A DNA stretch of 64,000 nt from Paucibacter sp. B2R-40 (GCF_025717555.1 NZ_JAJIRP010000014.1:58783-122782); one strand, 5' to 3'. Positions 51,367 through 60,438 are shown, numbered from the stretch's first letter. Numbers and translations: made by a program. Notes: generated by a model not told the origin, from the letters alone.

Positions 51367-52760
51367 GTGGTTTCCTGTTCATGCAAAAGGGATGGGGCCG
51401 GCAGCTCGACCAAGAAGCGGCAGCCTCGTCCACCGATGCCGGCCTCCAGGCGCAGCGTGCCGCGCATGCGCGCCACTGCCTGCGCGACGATGGCCAGGCC
51501 GAGCCCGGAGCCCGACTGCTCATTGCCCGAAACCCGGTAAAAACGCTCGAACACCAACGCCCGATCAGCGGCTGCGATGCCGGGCCCATCGTCGGCCACG
51601 GACAAACACAAACGGTCTTGCTGCTGCGACAACTCGATCAGCACTTGGCCGCCGGCCTGCACATAGCGCAAGGCATTGCCGAGCAGATTTTGCAAGACCG
51701 AGCGAAAGGCCGACTCCTCCAGCTCGAACGGCAGCCGATCGGGCGCCTCCAGCGCCAGCTCGATATCGGCAGCCATAGCCATCGGCGCGGCCAAGGCCAA
51801 TTCCTGCCGCAGCAGCGCCGCGACGTCCAGGCGCGTCCACGGGGCCGGGCCGGCCGCATCGATGCGGGCCAGCTCCAGCAGCTGCGCTATAAGCCTGGAC
51901 GCGCGCGCGACAGCCTGTTCCATCTGCTGCGCCGCCAATTGCCGCTCGTCCACGCCACTGGCGCGAGCCAGCACATGGGCTTGAAAGGTGATCACCGCCA
52001 GCGGTGTTCTCAACTCGTGCGCGGCGTCTTGCACAAAAGCATGTTCACGCGCAATCTTGCTGCGCAGCTGGGCAAACAATCGATCCAGCGCCTCGGTCAC
52101 CGGCATCAGCTCCGCGTAGCTGGGCGCGACACCGAGCGGCGCCAGATCATCCGGGCCACGCTTGGCAATGCTGCGCGAGAGCTGGCGCAGCGGCCGCAGC
52201 CCGCGCGCCACCGCAAGCCAGGTCGGCAGCAACACAAAGGGAAATGAAATCAGCACCGACAGCGCGAGGTCCTGACTCAAGCGGGCCAGCAACCAGCTGT
52301 CGCCGCTGCGCGCCTCACCAAGCGACAGGCGCCAGCGAGCGCCGTCTATGCGCAGCACGTGATAGTTAGCGCCATTCAACTGTTGCTCTACAAAGCGCCC
52401 CGCTTCACCCTGCAATGCGGCAGCATTACTTTCGGGCGAAGGATAAAGCAGCTGCCCTTGCAGGTCGTCCAACTGCAGCAGGACGGGGAGCGGGCGGCCG
52501 GTTTGCCGGCTGCTGCTATTGAGCAGATCGGCCGCAAAAGCCACGGCCGTTTGCGCCTGCTCCGGCTGCTCGACCTTGTCCACCGCTGCGGCCAAAGCGC
52601 TTGCCCGGTCGCGCTGAACAGCATCGAGCGCCTGCTGGCTGGTCTCGCGTTGATAGTAATAGGCCAGCAGCACAGCCCAAGCCACAGCGGCCGTGCACAG
52701 CAGCGTCAACATCACGCGCCGCACCAGCGTCGGGCGCAGCAATTGTGCCAAGTAGTTCAT
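51363..52760 (-). CDS. OmpR-type sensor histidine kinase
   Basis: A 465-residue QseC/TctE-like kinase: two membrane segments around a periplasmic loop (residues about 15-170), then H box FVQDAAHELRTPLAVI, N-box LLGNALRY and G-box DDGPGIA / SGLGLAIV. It overlaps both flanking genes by 4 bp. The signal is unknown; co-transcription with a hydrolase may hint at an envelope function. Confidence 0.92.
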   Translation of the reverse strand: MNYLAQLLRPTLVRRVMLTLLCTAAVAWAVLLAYYYQRETSQQALDAVQRDRASALAAAVDKVEQPEQAQTAVAFAADLLNSSSRQTGRPLPVLLQLDDLQGQLLYPSPESNAAALQGEAGRFVEQQLNGANYHVLRIDGARWRLSLGEARSGDSWLLARLSQDLALSVLISFPFVLLPTWLAVARGLRPLRQLSRSIAKRGPDDLAPLGVAPSYAELMPVTEALDRLFAQLRSKIAREHAFVQDAAHELRTPLAVITFQAHVLARASGVDERQLAAQQMEQAVARASRLIAQLLELARIDAAGPAPWTRLDVAALLRQELALAAPMAMAADIELALEAPDRLPFELEESAFRSVLQNLLGNALRYVQAGGQVLIELSQQQDRLCLSVADDGPGIAAADRALVFERFYRVSGNEQSGSGLGLAIVAQAVARMRGTLRLEAGIGGRGCRFLVELPAPSLLHEQETT

Positions 52761-53413
52761 GCCTGCAACATATAGCCGACACCGCGCACCGTGCGGATAC
52801 GCTGGTTGCCGATCTTGCGGCGCAGATTGGAAACGTAAACCTCCAGCAAGCTGAACTCGAGCGCCTCGCCAAGCGGCTCCAGGCGCTGGGCCAGCAGCCC
52901 TTTGGGCACCACCACGCCGGGCTCACGCGCCAGCTCGCGCAACAGTTGAAACTCGCGCGGCGACAAGTCCAGCGGCTCGCCACTCAACTTTGCGCTGTGC
53001 GCGCGTGGCTCGATCTGCAGCTCACCTACTTGCCAAAGTTCGCTGGCCTGCTGCGCATAACGGCGCAACACAGCGCGCAGGCGCGACAGCAACTCGGCGG
53101 TCGCGAAGGGCTTGATGATGAAATCGTCGGCGCCGCCGTCCAGGCCGGCCAGCCTGTCATCCAGCGCCGAGCGCGCGGTAATCATGATGACCGGCAAAGC
53201 GACACCGGCGCTGCGCCAGCGCTTGAGCAGATCCAGCCCGCTGCCATCGGGCAGCGTGATGTCGAGCAGCGCACAGTCATAGGCTTCATCGTCAGGCGCC
53301 AGAGGTGCATCGGCGAGCCGCCGCCGCCATTCGCTGCTGACGCCTTCGGCCTTGAGCGCGCGCTGCAAGGCGGCCCCCAAGTCCAGGTCGTCTTCGATGA
53401 TCAGGATGTGCAT
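52757..53413 (-). CDS. OmpR/PhoB family response regulator
   Basis: A 218-residue regulator: receiver with DD at the start (ILIIEDDLDLG), phospho-Asp in CALLDITLP, Lys in FIIKPF, then a winged-helix DNA-binding domain ending RTVRGVGYML. It overlaps the kinase gene by 4 bp. The ATG at 53413 begins the conserved core; an upstream in-frame start adds 7 residues. Confidence 0.93.
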   Translation of the reverse strand: MHILIIEDDLDLGAALQRALKAEGVSSEWRRRLADAPLAPDDEAYDCALLDITLPDGSGLDLLKRWRSAGVALPVIMITARSALDDRLAGLDGGADDFIIKPFATAELLSRLRAVLRRYAQQASELWQVGELQIEPRAHSAKLSGEPLDLSPREFQLLRELAREPGVVVPKGLLAQRLEPLGEALEFSLLEVYVSNLRRKIGNQRIRTVRGVGYMLQA

Positions 53414-53529
53414 GCAAAAACTATAGCGGCACAAACCTTTAGAACAGCCAAAGCCAGCCGCTTGCCCGGTCTGGTAGCTGACCTAGCAATGCAGCAGCAG
53501 TTCTTGTTCGCCTTCGATGTCAGCTTCGG

Positions 53530-54039
53530 TCAAATGCCCCGTTTGATCATCGCGACCAGCTGATCCAGCGCGGCCCCCCATCCGGCTTCGAAACCCATAT
53601 CGGCGTGCTTCTTGCAGCCGGCTTCATCCGCATGGATGACAGTGGCGGTATAGCGCGTACCGTCCGCGTGATCAGCGAGCTCCAGCATGGCAGTGAACAT
53701 AAAGTTGGCGTCATCACTGCCACAAGTGGCCACCGGCAAGCTGGGGCGAAAGCCTGGCAGCAAGGCGTTGGTCCACACCAATTTTTCATGCGGCACGATT
53801 TCCAGATAGCAGCCCTGATTGGGGAATTGGCCACCTTCCGGCGACTGCATCGTGGTGCGGAAGCTGCCGCCGGGACGCAAGTCGATTTCGCAGTCAATCG
53901 TCGTCCACGGCAAAGGGCAAAACCAGGGCTTGAGCAACGCCGGCTCGGTCCAAGCGCGCCAAACCAGCGCTCTGGGCACCCCCACCACGCGAGTGAAACT
54001 TAGATCGAGTCTCGAATTGGCTTGATAGATGGGCTTCAT
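53530..54039 (-). CDS. SRPBCC/AHSA1 family protein
   Basis: A 169-residue START-like protein: [26 protein letters not shown] at the N-terminus, then the cavity strands [15 protein letters not shown] and a C-terminal [13 protein letters not shown] helix. Such proteins bind small hydrophobic ligands; the specific ligand is unknown. It is monocistronic. Confidence 0.9.
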   Translation of the reverse strand: MKPIYQANSRLDLSFTRVVGVPRALVWRAWTEPALLKPWFCPLPWTTIDCEIDLRPGGSFRTTMQSPEGGQFPNQGCYLEIVPHEKLVWTNALLPGFRPSLPVATCGSDDANFMFTAMLELADHADGTRYTATVIHADEAGCKKHADMGFEAGWGAALDQLVAMIKRGI

Positions 54040-54098
54040 GGTGACTTTCTTTCAGCGGGCCTAGGTTTCAAATTCAGCTGACAGGCAAGCTGCCAAGA

Positions 54099-54395
54099 TC
54101 AAACCGGCACTTTGCGATCCTCAAAGGCCTTGCTCCAATGCAAGATCTCCCAGCTTTCACGCAGGCCGGCGCTGTAAAACGGGTCTTGCTTCAACAGCGC
54201 CTCGGCCGCGGCCTTGCTTTGCGCTTCGACCACCCACAAGCCGCCCACCGGTGCTTGCTCCGGCGAGTGCCGCAAGGAGCCGCCCACCAACACATGTTCG
54301 CGCTCCTGATCCAACCAGGCAATATGGGCTGCCATCCTCTGCTGGCGCAGCGGCAAGGAGTCGGCTTTATCAACAAAACGAATCGCGAACAACAT
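54099..54395 (-). CDS. YciI family protein
   Basis: A 98-residue ferredoxin-like-fold protein: MLFAIRFVDKADSLPLR start, a conserved HIAWLD segment and the C-terminal DPFYSAGL and W-x-I motifs of the YCII family. Its enzymatic role is unclear. The ATG at 54395 is chosen because homology starts there; the frame upstream is open through a 9-bp repeat tract. Confidence 0.88.
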   Translation of the reverse strand: MLFAIRFVDKADSLPLRQQRMAAHIAWLDQEREHVLVGGSLRHSPEQAPVGGLWVVEAQSKAAAEALLKQDPFYSAGLRESWEILHWSKAFEDRKVPV

Positions 54396-54463
54396 AGAAC
54401 AAGCTCTTTCACAAATAGCGGTTAAATAGTATCCGTCGCCCAGCATAGAACATGCCCGCAAGA

Positions 54464-54499
54464 GCCGGCAATGCCGGCAATGCCGGCAATGCCTGCAAG
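54464..54499. repeat. 9-bp tandem repeat
   Basis: Three perfect GCCGGCAAT units and a fourth degenerate one lie between the YciI gene and the lipoprotein gene. They are non-coding with the starts chosen here. Confidence 0.85.
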
Positions 54500-54591
54500 C
54501 GGTAGCGCCGGACGCGCCCGAAGACAGCATCCGGCGGCACTTGCCAGCCAAGGTCCACGACAGCGACCGAGCTGGCTTAGCATGCCCGACC

Positions 54592-54987
54592 ATGAGCAAA
54601 ATTTTCCTTTCAGCGGCCCCATCCGCCCAGCAAGCTGCGTCTGCGTCTGCGTCCGAGACTGCCCCGGCGATCGGGCTGCTCGCCCTCGCGTTTGCCCTCG
54701 CCTTTGCCCTCTCCTTGAGCGGCTGTGCATCGAGAGGGCCCGTCGTGATCGAAAGCTCCAGCCAATCGATGAGCGAGCAGGCCGATCGTTACGACCAGCG
54801 CGCGCGTGAGCTGCAGCAGTTGGGCGCCGGCCGGCAAGGCGCCGAGCTGCGCCGGCTCGCTGACAAACAGCGCCTTGACGCCAAAAGCAGCGAGCCCAAA
54901 GACTTCGTCGGGGGCGCTTTCGACCTGGTGCTCAACAGCTTGTTTCAATCCTGGCTGGCCTCCTCGCCCAAGGGGCTGCAGAAGTAG
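54592..54987 (+). CDS. putative small lipoprotein
   Basis: A 131-residue protein. A long hydrophobic N-terminal segment (LLALAFALAFALSLSGC) ends in a lipobox-like LSGC, so lipid attachment at that Cys is likely. The rest is a charged, helical region (ADRYDQRARELQQL, LRRLADKQRL). Short repeats encode Ser-Ala and Leu-Ala-Phe stretches. No family was recognised. Confidence 0.6.
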   Translation: MSKIFLSAAPSAQQAASASASETAPAIGLLALAFALAFALSLSGCASRGPVVIESSSQSMSEQADRYDQRARELQQLGAGRQGAELRRLADKQRLDAKSSEPKDFVGGAFDLVLNSLFQSWLASSPKGLQK

Positions 54988-55039
54988 TCGTCACCAGCTT
55001 GGCATAGGATGCGAGAGCGCCAAACAAGCACAAAAAGCC

Positions 55040-55366
55040 ATGCGTGACGATGAAATCGCCCTACACCTGCAGCAAGCGCTCGCCTCCGGCGAGTTGCAAT
55101 CGGCCGAGAGTTTCGGCAAGCCGCTGGCCGCCGATGCCGGCTGGGAGGCCACGCCAGACAGCCTGCGCATGCCATTCAAGATCCTGAAGAACGCAGGCTT
55201 TGCGCCGCCCGAGGTGGCCTTGTTCCATCAGAAAGCGGCCTTGCAAGCGCAGATCGCCGCCTGCAGCGACGAGACCGAGCGGCGCCAACTGCAAGAGCAG
55301 CTCGGACAGTTGGCCCAGCAGCTGGCCTTGCGCCTGGAAGCGCTGCGCAGCAGCGGGCAGTTCTAG
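55040..55366 (+). CDS. DUF1992 (DnaJC28-like) protein
   Basis: A 108-residue protein related to DUF1992: FGKPLAADAGWEATPDSLRMPFKILKNAGFAPPEVAL matches the family core. A C-terminal coiled-coil-like helix follows. Function is unknown. It starts about 50 bp after the lipoprotein gene and converges on the SDR gene. Confidence 0.78.
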   Translation: MRDDEIALHLQQALASGELQSAESFGKPLAADAGWEATPDSLRMPFKILKNAGFAPPEVALFHQKAALQAQIAACSDETERRQLQEQLGQLAQQLALRLEALRSSGQF

Positions 55367-55377
55367 TCGTCTGTCAT

Positions 55378-56145
55378 TTACACGAACATGCCGCCCGAGG
55401 CTTCGATGCGCTGGGCGTTGATCCAGCCGCTGCCGGGTGCCAGCAGCGCCGCGATGGCGCCGCCGATATCGTCCGGCAGGCCGGTGCGGCCGAGCGCGGT
55501 TTGGGCCGCCACATAACTGTTCAGTTGCGCGTTATCGCGCACCGCCCCGCCGCCAAAGTCGGTCGCAATTGCGCCAGGCGCCAGCGTGTTGACGGCAATG
55601 CCTCGTGGGCCTAGCTCCTTGGCCAGATAGCGGCTCAGCACTTCGACCGCGCCTTTCATCGCCGCATAAGCACCGTAGCCGGGCAGAGCAAAGCGGGTCA
55701 GGCCGCTGGAGATATTGACGATGCGCCCGCCGTCATTGATCAGCGGCAAGAGCTTTTGGGTCAGGAAGAAGACCCCCTTCAAGTGCACATTCATCAACTC
55801 GTCGAACTGCGCCTCGCTGGTGTCCTTCAGGCTGGCGTGGTGGCCCAGGCCGGCGTTATTGACCAGGTGATCGAAGCGCTCACGCTGCCAGGTCTGCGCC
55901 AGCGCAGCCTTGACGGCGGCGGCAAAGGCCGGGAAAGCGAGGCTGTCGCCCACGTCCAGCGGCAGCGCCACGGCGCGGCGGCCGAGCGCCTGGATGGCGG
56001 CAACGGTCGCCTCGGCTTCGGCGCGGGCGCTGCGGTAGCTCAGGATGATGTCGCTGCCCTGGGCGGCGAGATGCAGGGCGGTGTTCTTGCCGAGACCGCG
56101 GCTGCCGCCGGTAATCAGGGCTATGGGGGTGTTGATCGTGTTCAT
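55378..56145 (-). CDS. SDR family oxidoreductase
   Basis: A 255-residue classical short-chain dehydrogenase: TGGSRGLGKNTAL cofactor loop, NNAG motif (VNNAGLGHHASL), Ser in VNISSGLTR, YGAYAAMKGA active site (YxxxK) and PGAIATDFGG. NADP(H) is likely from the Arg after TGGS. It is divergent from a LysR gene that may control it. The substrate is unknown. Confidence 0.93.
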   Translation of the reverse strand: MNTINTPIALITGGSRGLGKNTALHLAAQGSDIILSYRSARAEAEATVAAIQALGRRAVALPLDVGDSLAFPAFAAAVKAALAQTWQRERFDHLVNNAGLGHHASLKDTSEAQFDELMNVHLKGVFFLTQKLLPLINDGGRIVNISSGLTRFALPGYGAYAAMKGAVEVLSRYLAKELGPRGIAVNTLAPGAIATDFGGGAVRDNAQLNSYVAAQTALGRTGLPDDIGGAIAALLAPGSGWINAQRIEASGGMFV

Positions 56146-56242
56146 GGGTCACTCCTTGTTTGGGATGTAGAGAAGTCTATTGACATCCAAATTACACATA
56201 AACCCATGAATTTCAATTTGACTGTTCGTTAATAATCCAACA

Positions 56243-57184
56243 ATGGACCCTCTTGAACGCCTGCAAGTCTTTCACCGCGTGGCCGAACTGGCCAGTTTCA
56301 CGCAAGCGGCGCTGAGCCTGGGCCTGCCCAAGGCGAGTGCGTCCAGCGCCGTCCAGCAGCTCGAAAGCCAGCTCGGCGCGCGCCTGCTGCACCGCACGAC
56401 AAGGCGAGTCCAGCTGACCCAGGACGGGCAGGCCTTTTACGAGCGCAGCAAGGATGTGCTGGCCGATATGGAGGAGCTGCAGGCGATGTTCGCTCAGCAG
56501 CCCGGCGCGGCCGGCTTGAGCGGACGCGTGCGCGTCGATATGAGCACCGCCATCGCCCGCAATTTTGTTATCCCGCGCCTGCCCGAACTCTTGCAGGCGC
56601 ATCCCTTGCTAGCGCTTGAAATAAGCAGCACCGAGCGCCGCGTGGACCTGGTGCGCGAGGGTTTTGATTGCGTGCTGCGCGTCGGCAGTGTGGTCGACGC
56701 CAGCTTGATTGCGCGCCCCTTGGGTCTGCTGCGTATGGTCAACTGCGCCAGCCCGGCCTATCTGGCCCGGCATGGTGTGCCCCTCTCCTTGGCTGACTTG
56801 GCGGACCCGGCGCAAGACCACCGACTGGTGCATTTTGTCAGCATCCTGGGCGCCAAGCCGGGCGGATTTGATTACCTGGACGAGACCGGCCAGCCGCGCA
56901 GCTTGGGCTTGCCGGGCTCGGTGACCGTCAACAATGCCGACGCTTATCAAGCCGCCTGCCTGGCCGGCCTCGGCCTGATCCAGGTACCGGTGACGGGCGT
57001 GCGCGATGCGCTGCTGCGGGATGCCCTGCAAAGCGGCTCGTTGGTCGAAGTCTTGCCCGAGTTCACCGCCCCGGCCATGCCGATCAACCTGCTCTATGCC
57101 AACCGGCGCAATTTATCCAGACGCGTGCGGGTCGTGATGGACTGGCTGGCCGGCGTGATCGCTGACGCGCAATTGGACTCTTAG
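56243..57184 (+). CDS. LysR family transcriptional regulator
   Basis: A 313-residue LysR protein with the N-terminal helix-turn-helix (FTQAALSLGLPKASASSAVQQLE) and effector domain. Such LysR-SDR divergent pairs are very common in proteobacteria. The 97-bp gap to the SDR gene includes TTGACA and AT-rich sequence suited to promoter function. Confidence 0.92.
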   Translation: MDPLERLQVFHRVAELASFTQAALSLGLPKASASSAVQQLESQLGARLLHRTTRRVQLTQDGQAFYERSKDVLADMEELQAMFAQQPGAAGLSGRVRVDMSTAIARNFVIPRLPELLQAHPLLALEISSTERRVDLVREGFDCVLRVGSVVDASLIARPLGLLRMVNCASPAYLARHGVPLSLADLADPAQDHRLVHFVSILGAKPGGFDYLDETGQPRSLGLPGSVTVNNADAYQAACLAGLGLIQVPVTGVRDALLRDALQSGSLVEVLPEFTAPAMPINLLYANRRNLSRRVRVVMDWLAGVIADAQLDS

Positions 57185-57323
57185 CTTGCCGGCATGGGCG
57201 GAGCACCCTCAGCCAAGCCATGGCCCGGCCGTGCATGGCGTCCTTTGTCCAGATTGCGGTTCCAGCCTCGAAATGGCTTCACGGACAAGTATCTTGTTGC
57301 TTGCTGGCTTGTGGCTTGCCGAG

Positions 57324-57713
57324 CTAGAACCAGTAATCGCCAACACAGCGGCCATCGCGCGGCAGGTCTTCAAACGTGTCCAGTCCGTCAAAATGGTCGA
57401 TCGGAATCTGGGCGACCGCCGCCGGCTCGGCCAGGCGCAAATTGACCGCGATGCGGCGCCGGCCCAACTCGTCGAGCTTTTTGCCGCGCCAGAAAGCCAC
57501 ACATCCGCAGCCAGGGCAGAAATGGAAGCCAAGTGCCGTGCCGCGCTCGAAGGCCTGCGTCTTCCCCGCCACGTGAATGCCCTCGTTCTCGTAGTCATAG
57601 GCCCATAAGACGCCATAACGTCTGCAGGCGGTGCAATTGCATGCGGTGGCGCCATCAGGCTGCCCCGCAAACGTCCAGCGCACGGCGCCACACAAACAAG
57701 TTCCTTCAATCAT
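57324..57713 (-). CDS. GFA family (glutathione-dependent formaldehyde-activating-like) zinc protein
   Basis: A 129-residue protein of the GFA/CENP-V fold. Zinc-binding Cys pairs are visible: GTCLCGAV, CNCTACRR and FHFCPGCGCV. The real substrate is often not formaldehyde-glutathione, so only the family is asserted. The ATG at 57713 lies directly at the start of the conserved motif. Confidence 0.9.
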   Translation of the reverse strand: MIEGTCLCGAVRWTFAGQPDGATACNCTACRRYGVLWAYDYENEGIHVAGKTQAFERGTALGFHFCPGCGCVAFWRGKKLDELGRRRIAVNLRLAEPAAVAQIPIDHFDGLDTFEDLPRDGRCVGDYWF

Positions 57714-57856
57714 GACTCTCTCCTTGATGCTGCTAAGCCCAACATGCGCTTGAACAAAGGGGTTTTGACATAGAGATTTTGGACAAGATCCAAGCATCAG
57801 ACCGATCTACCGGGATGGCGGGCTGCCGGGCTGGGGGGGCTGGGGGGCTATTGGCC

Positions 57857-57970
57857 TCAATCTTCCACACACGGCGCCGCTCTCCGCTCGACTGCTTGCG
57901 GGATGGGCAACTCGACAGCAGCGCTCGCGACGTCAAAGCGGCCTGCCTTGATCACCTCGTAATTTGCCAT
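57857..57970 (-). CDS. possible 37-residue small protein
   Basis: A short open frame (MANYEVIKAGRFDVASAAVE at its start) in the 300-bp gap between the GFA and metallo-hydrolase genes. It reads like protein and ends just before a G-rich tract, but it has no clear SD and no known family. It could be a remnant. The rest of the gap (57714-57856 and 57971-58017) holds nothing recognised. Confidence 0.25.
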   Translation of the reverse strand: MANYEVIKAGRFDVASAAVELPIPQAVERRAAPCVED

Positions 57971-58017
57971 TTCATCGCCACGACTTGACGCGAGCTTATC
58001 AACTGAATGAGCGCGTT

Positions 58018-58659
58018 TCAATGCTCGCGCACATAGGGATTGCTGCGCCGCTCCTCGCCAAAGCTGCTCTCGGGACCATGGCCGGGAATGAACACCGTGG
58101 CGTCGCCCATCGGCCACAGGCGCTGCTTGATCGACGCAATCAAGGTGGCGTGATCACCGCCGGGGAAATCGCTGCGACCGACGCCGCCCGCGAACAGCAC
58201 ATCACCAACGAAAGCACGCCCGGCCGCGGGTGAATGAAACACCACATGACCGGGCGTGTGACCCGGGCAGTGGCGCACATTCAGGATCTGCTTGCCAATG
58301 CTGACCGTGTCGCCGTCGGCCAGCCAGCGCGTTGGCGTGAAGCTCTCGGCCGGCGGAAAGCCGAACATCTGGCTCTGCTTGGCCAGGCCGTCGATCCAAA
58401 ATTGATCGCCCGGATGCGGGCCGATGATGGGCAAGCCCTGCTCGCGCGCGAGTTGGCCGGTACCGCCGGCATGGTCGATATGCGCATGGGTCAACCAGAT
58501 CGCCTTGAGCGTCAGGCCATGCTGCTGCGCAGCAGCAAGGATGCGCAGCAAGTCGCCGCCCGGATCGATGACGGCTGCGTCCAGGGTTTCGTCGCACCAG
58601 ACGATGGAGCAGTTTTGCTGGAAGGCGGTGACGGGGATGGTCAGGTAGCGAAGCGTCAT
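58018..58659 (-). CDS. metallo-beta-lactamase-fold hydrolase (GloB-like)
   Basis: A 213-residue MBL-fold hydrolase with the THAHIDHAGG zinc motif, further ligands in RHCPGHTPGH and FVGDVLFAGGVGRSD, and the final His in IPGHGPESS. This matches the glyoxalase II-like YcbL group. The product is cytosolic. The ATG at 58659 begins MTLRYLTIPVTAFQQN, typical for the group. Three similar 14-bp repeats lie just upstream. Confidence 0.92.
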   Translation of the reverse strand: MTLRYLTIPVTAFQQNCSIVWCDETLDAAVIDPGGDLLRILAAAQQHGLTLKAIWLTHAHIDHAGGTGQLAREQGLPIIGPHPGDQFWIDGLAKQSQMFGFPPAESFTPTRWLADGDTVSIGKQILNVRHCPGHTPGHVVFHSPAAGRAFVGDVLFAGGVGRSDFPGGDHATLIASIKQRLWPMGDATVFIPGHGPESSFGEERRSNPYVREH

Positions 58660-58680
58660 GGCAGAAGAGGAGTCGGATAA

Positions 58681-58758
58681 CAAAGTTTCAAAACTGAAAA
58701 CATAGTTTCAAAACTGCGTTTGCGGGACACGACCCATGGCAAAACATAGTCTCAAAAC
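58681..58758 (-). promoter_or_regulatory. three 14-bp repeats upstream of the MBL hydrolase
   Basis: On the minus strand GTTTTGAAACTATG and close variants occur three times (58681-58694, 58701-58714, 58745-58758). The first two are 20 bp apart start to start; the third is 44 bp further. Copies two and three share four more bases (AAAA) on the lower-coordinate side. Each contains the near-palindrome GTTTTGAAAC. They look like binding sites in the promoter of the MBL gene, protein unknown. Confidence 0.5.
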
Positions 58759-59142
58759 GCGTTGAACCAAAACAACTTTTGGGCGAGCGACCTACTCCCC
58801 TCCAGCCATGTCTACGCGGCAGGAGTATGGCTCGATTCGGTCCGAGCCATGCTGGTTGGTGTTGGGTCTCGAATGTGCAGCGGTCATTCAGGTGAGGAGT
58901 TCACGAAGTCCTCGGTCAACTTCAGCCGAATGGCCGCTGCTTGACCCGCCGAATGTGCGCTAACGACTCGATAGGAGTCGCGCGGTCCTTCATAGTCAGT
59001 GGCAGCAGCGTGCCCTAAGCCTAAGTCCAGCGAACATCTGGACAAGGCTGATGGCGGTCCTCCAGGCCTCTTCATGCCGATGTCAGCTCCGCCCGAATGC
59101 CGCCGTCGAGGGTGCCGTACCTTTGAACCAGCCATTCGGCGA
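58759..59142. other. region without a confident gene
   Basis: About 380 bp between the three repeats and the hypothetical membrane protein. Bases 59072-59142 read as a plausible protein tail (MIAEWLVQRYGTLDGGIRAE) in a frame different from the gene upstream. Nothing else was recognised. Confidence 0.45.
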
Positions 59143-59898
59143 TCATCTGCGGTCCGGAATACAGACCGCCACGCTACCGCCGCCTCCGGCCTGCACGGTC
59201 GTGCCGCGCATGCCGCCGGACAGCGACGCCCCAGCCCCGAATCCCCTGCCGGTGCTGCTTCCATGGCCGAAAGGGTCCGCCTGCGAGCTGGCCGTCGGGA
59301 CACTCTCGTAGTGTCCCGATACGTGCTGGGTTGTGCCGTCGGCAAGCTGCTCCTCCAGCGTGCATTCCTTGGAACCCAGCGATGCTGCGATGCGATCGTT
59401 CAGCGTGCGACGAACTGAGTTGCTGCGCGGGTCGGACAACGCCGGATTGCGCTTCGTGAGCGTAGAGGTGCTTGCGTTGCTCGGCGGCAGGCTTAGATTC
59501 AGCGGCGCCAGGGCGCTGGCAGCCTCTGGTGCGCTTGCCATCGCCAGTTGTTCGCCAACAACGATAGACGCCGAACCGCTGCCGGGAAACCTAGGCAATG
59601 CGGACGTATTTCGGATCACCTGAGCCACGTCGCGTCGTTGAAGCGTCCGTGTGCTTAGCGGCAGCGACGAAATTTTGGGGGGCTTGATCGAGACGAGCAT
59701 GAGCCGCTCGGTCGGTACCGGCGATGTCGTATGTTTGGTACTCAGCAAAACTCCCAGCAAACTGGCATGTAAGGCCCCAAGCAGCACCATCAAACCGGCC
59801 CGTCCACCGCCCGCCCGGGGGCTCAACGCTCGCCTCAATATTCGATCCCCTGATAACTCCGCAATCCAGCATTTCGTGTGCCAGCTCGTATTTTTCAT
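59143..59898 (-). CDS. hypothetical single-span membrane protein
   Basis: A 251-residue protein with one hydrophobic segment near residues 32-52 (GLMVLLGALHASLLGVLL), then a Ser/Pro/Gly-rich region reminiscent of TonB-like periplasmic proteins but without a TonB domain. Near the C-terminus it is Gly-rich. It begins 19 bp after the stop of the truncated cassette acetyltransferase and may mark the chromosomal side of the array. A frameshift near its 3' end is possible (tail continues to 59072 in another frame). Confidence 0.45.
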   Translation of the reverse strand: MKNTSWHTKCWIAELSGDRILRRALSPRAGGGRAGLMVLLGALHASLLGVLLSTKHTTSPVPTERLMLVSIKPPKISSLPLSTRTLQRRDVAQVIRNTSALPRFPGSGSASIVVGEQLAMASAPEAASALAPLNLSLPPSNASTSTLTKRNPALSDPRSNSVRRTLNDRIAASLGSKECTLEEQLADGTTQHVSGHYESVPTASSQADPFGHGSSTGRGFGAGASLSGGMRGTTVQAGGGGSVAVCIPDRR

Positions 59899-59916
59899 TC
59901 CTATACCAGGAAACGC

Positions 59917-60255
59917 CTATTCGGCCGCTGGCTTCAACCGGGCGGTGCCCCACCAGCAAGGTGCAACGTCATACGTGATCTCAGCAGTGCCAAATGCGGA
60001 GGATATGGTGTGAAAGCCGACTGTGGCTACTACGTTAACGCCGCCTTGGAGAAGGACAAAGCGAATTGGTTTAGTTGGCTCGCCGGTCAGGGTGCGCTGA
60101 ATCTCAGCGCGAACGTCTTCCACTGTGGTGGCAGTAGAACTTGTGTGCTCCTTCACCTCTGGCAGGCGGGCATAACTTGCCCACGTGGCAGCATCGTCGA
60201 GCCGAGAGGGGCAGACCACGAAACCTTGTATTGCTGGTGTCTGCATGGGGCTCAT
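59917..60255 (-). pseudogene. truncated GNAT acetyltransferase, last cassette
   Basis: A 112-residue RimJ-like N-acetyltransferase fragment (FVVCPSRLDDAATWASYARL to EITYDVAPCWWG). The acetyl-CoA-binding motif that should follow (R-G-x-G/A and the C-terminal ~60 residues) is missing; the frame ends after 10 unrelated residues. It starts 11 bp after an attC core. No attC follows it, so its 3' end and recombination site appear to have been lost where the array meets the chromosome. Confidence 0.65.
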
Positions 60256-60265
60256 ACTTGGTGCG

Positions 60266-60373
60266 GCCTAACGAAGCTGAGGGGCCGTAGCCAGCTGGCC
60301 GCGCGAAGCTGAAAATATACAGGCAGCGGAGCGCGGCCAGCTGGCAGAGGTCCACTCGAGCGCCTGGTTAGGC
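60266..60373 (-). repeat. attC site A
   Basis: 108 bp, from GTTAGGC core (minus-strand end, 60266-60272) to GCCTAAC (60367-60373). The interior has the long inverted repeat GCGGCCAGCTGGC / GCCAGCTGGCCGC. It lacks the three bases AAC present before the core in sites B and D. It terminates the cassette carrying the small secreted protein. Confidence 0.88.
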
Positions 60374-60438
60374 GGCACGATGGCAGGCGACCAGAAAGGC
60401 GCAGAGGCCAACGGCTGAATCCACAGAGAGCTGCGGCC

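Noticed and set aside
58956..58970. GCGCTAAC-type sequence that could mark a further attC on the chromosomal side of the array
   Set aside because: No partner box or inverted-repeat interior could be found around it.
59925..59950. GTTGAAGCC..GGCCG at the end of the truncated acetyltransferase, similar to attC end sequence
   Set aside because: It is in the wrong orientation for the array and lacks a valid core box. It may be chance.
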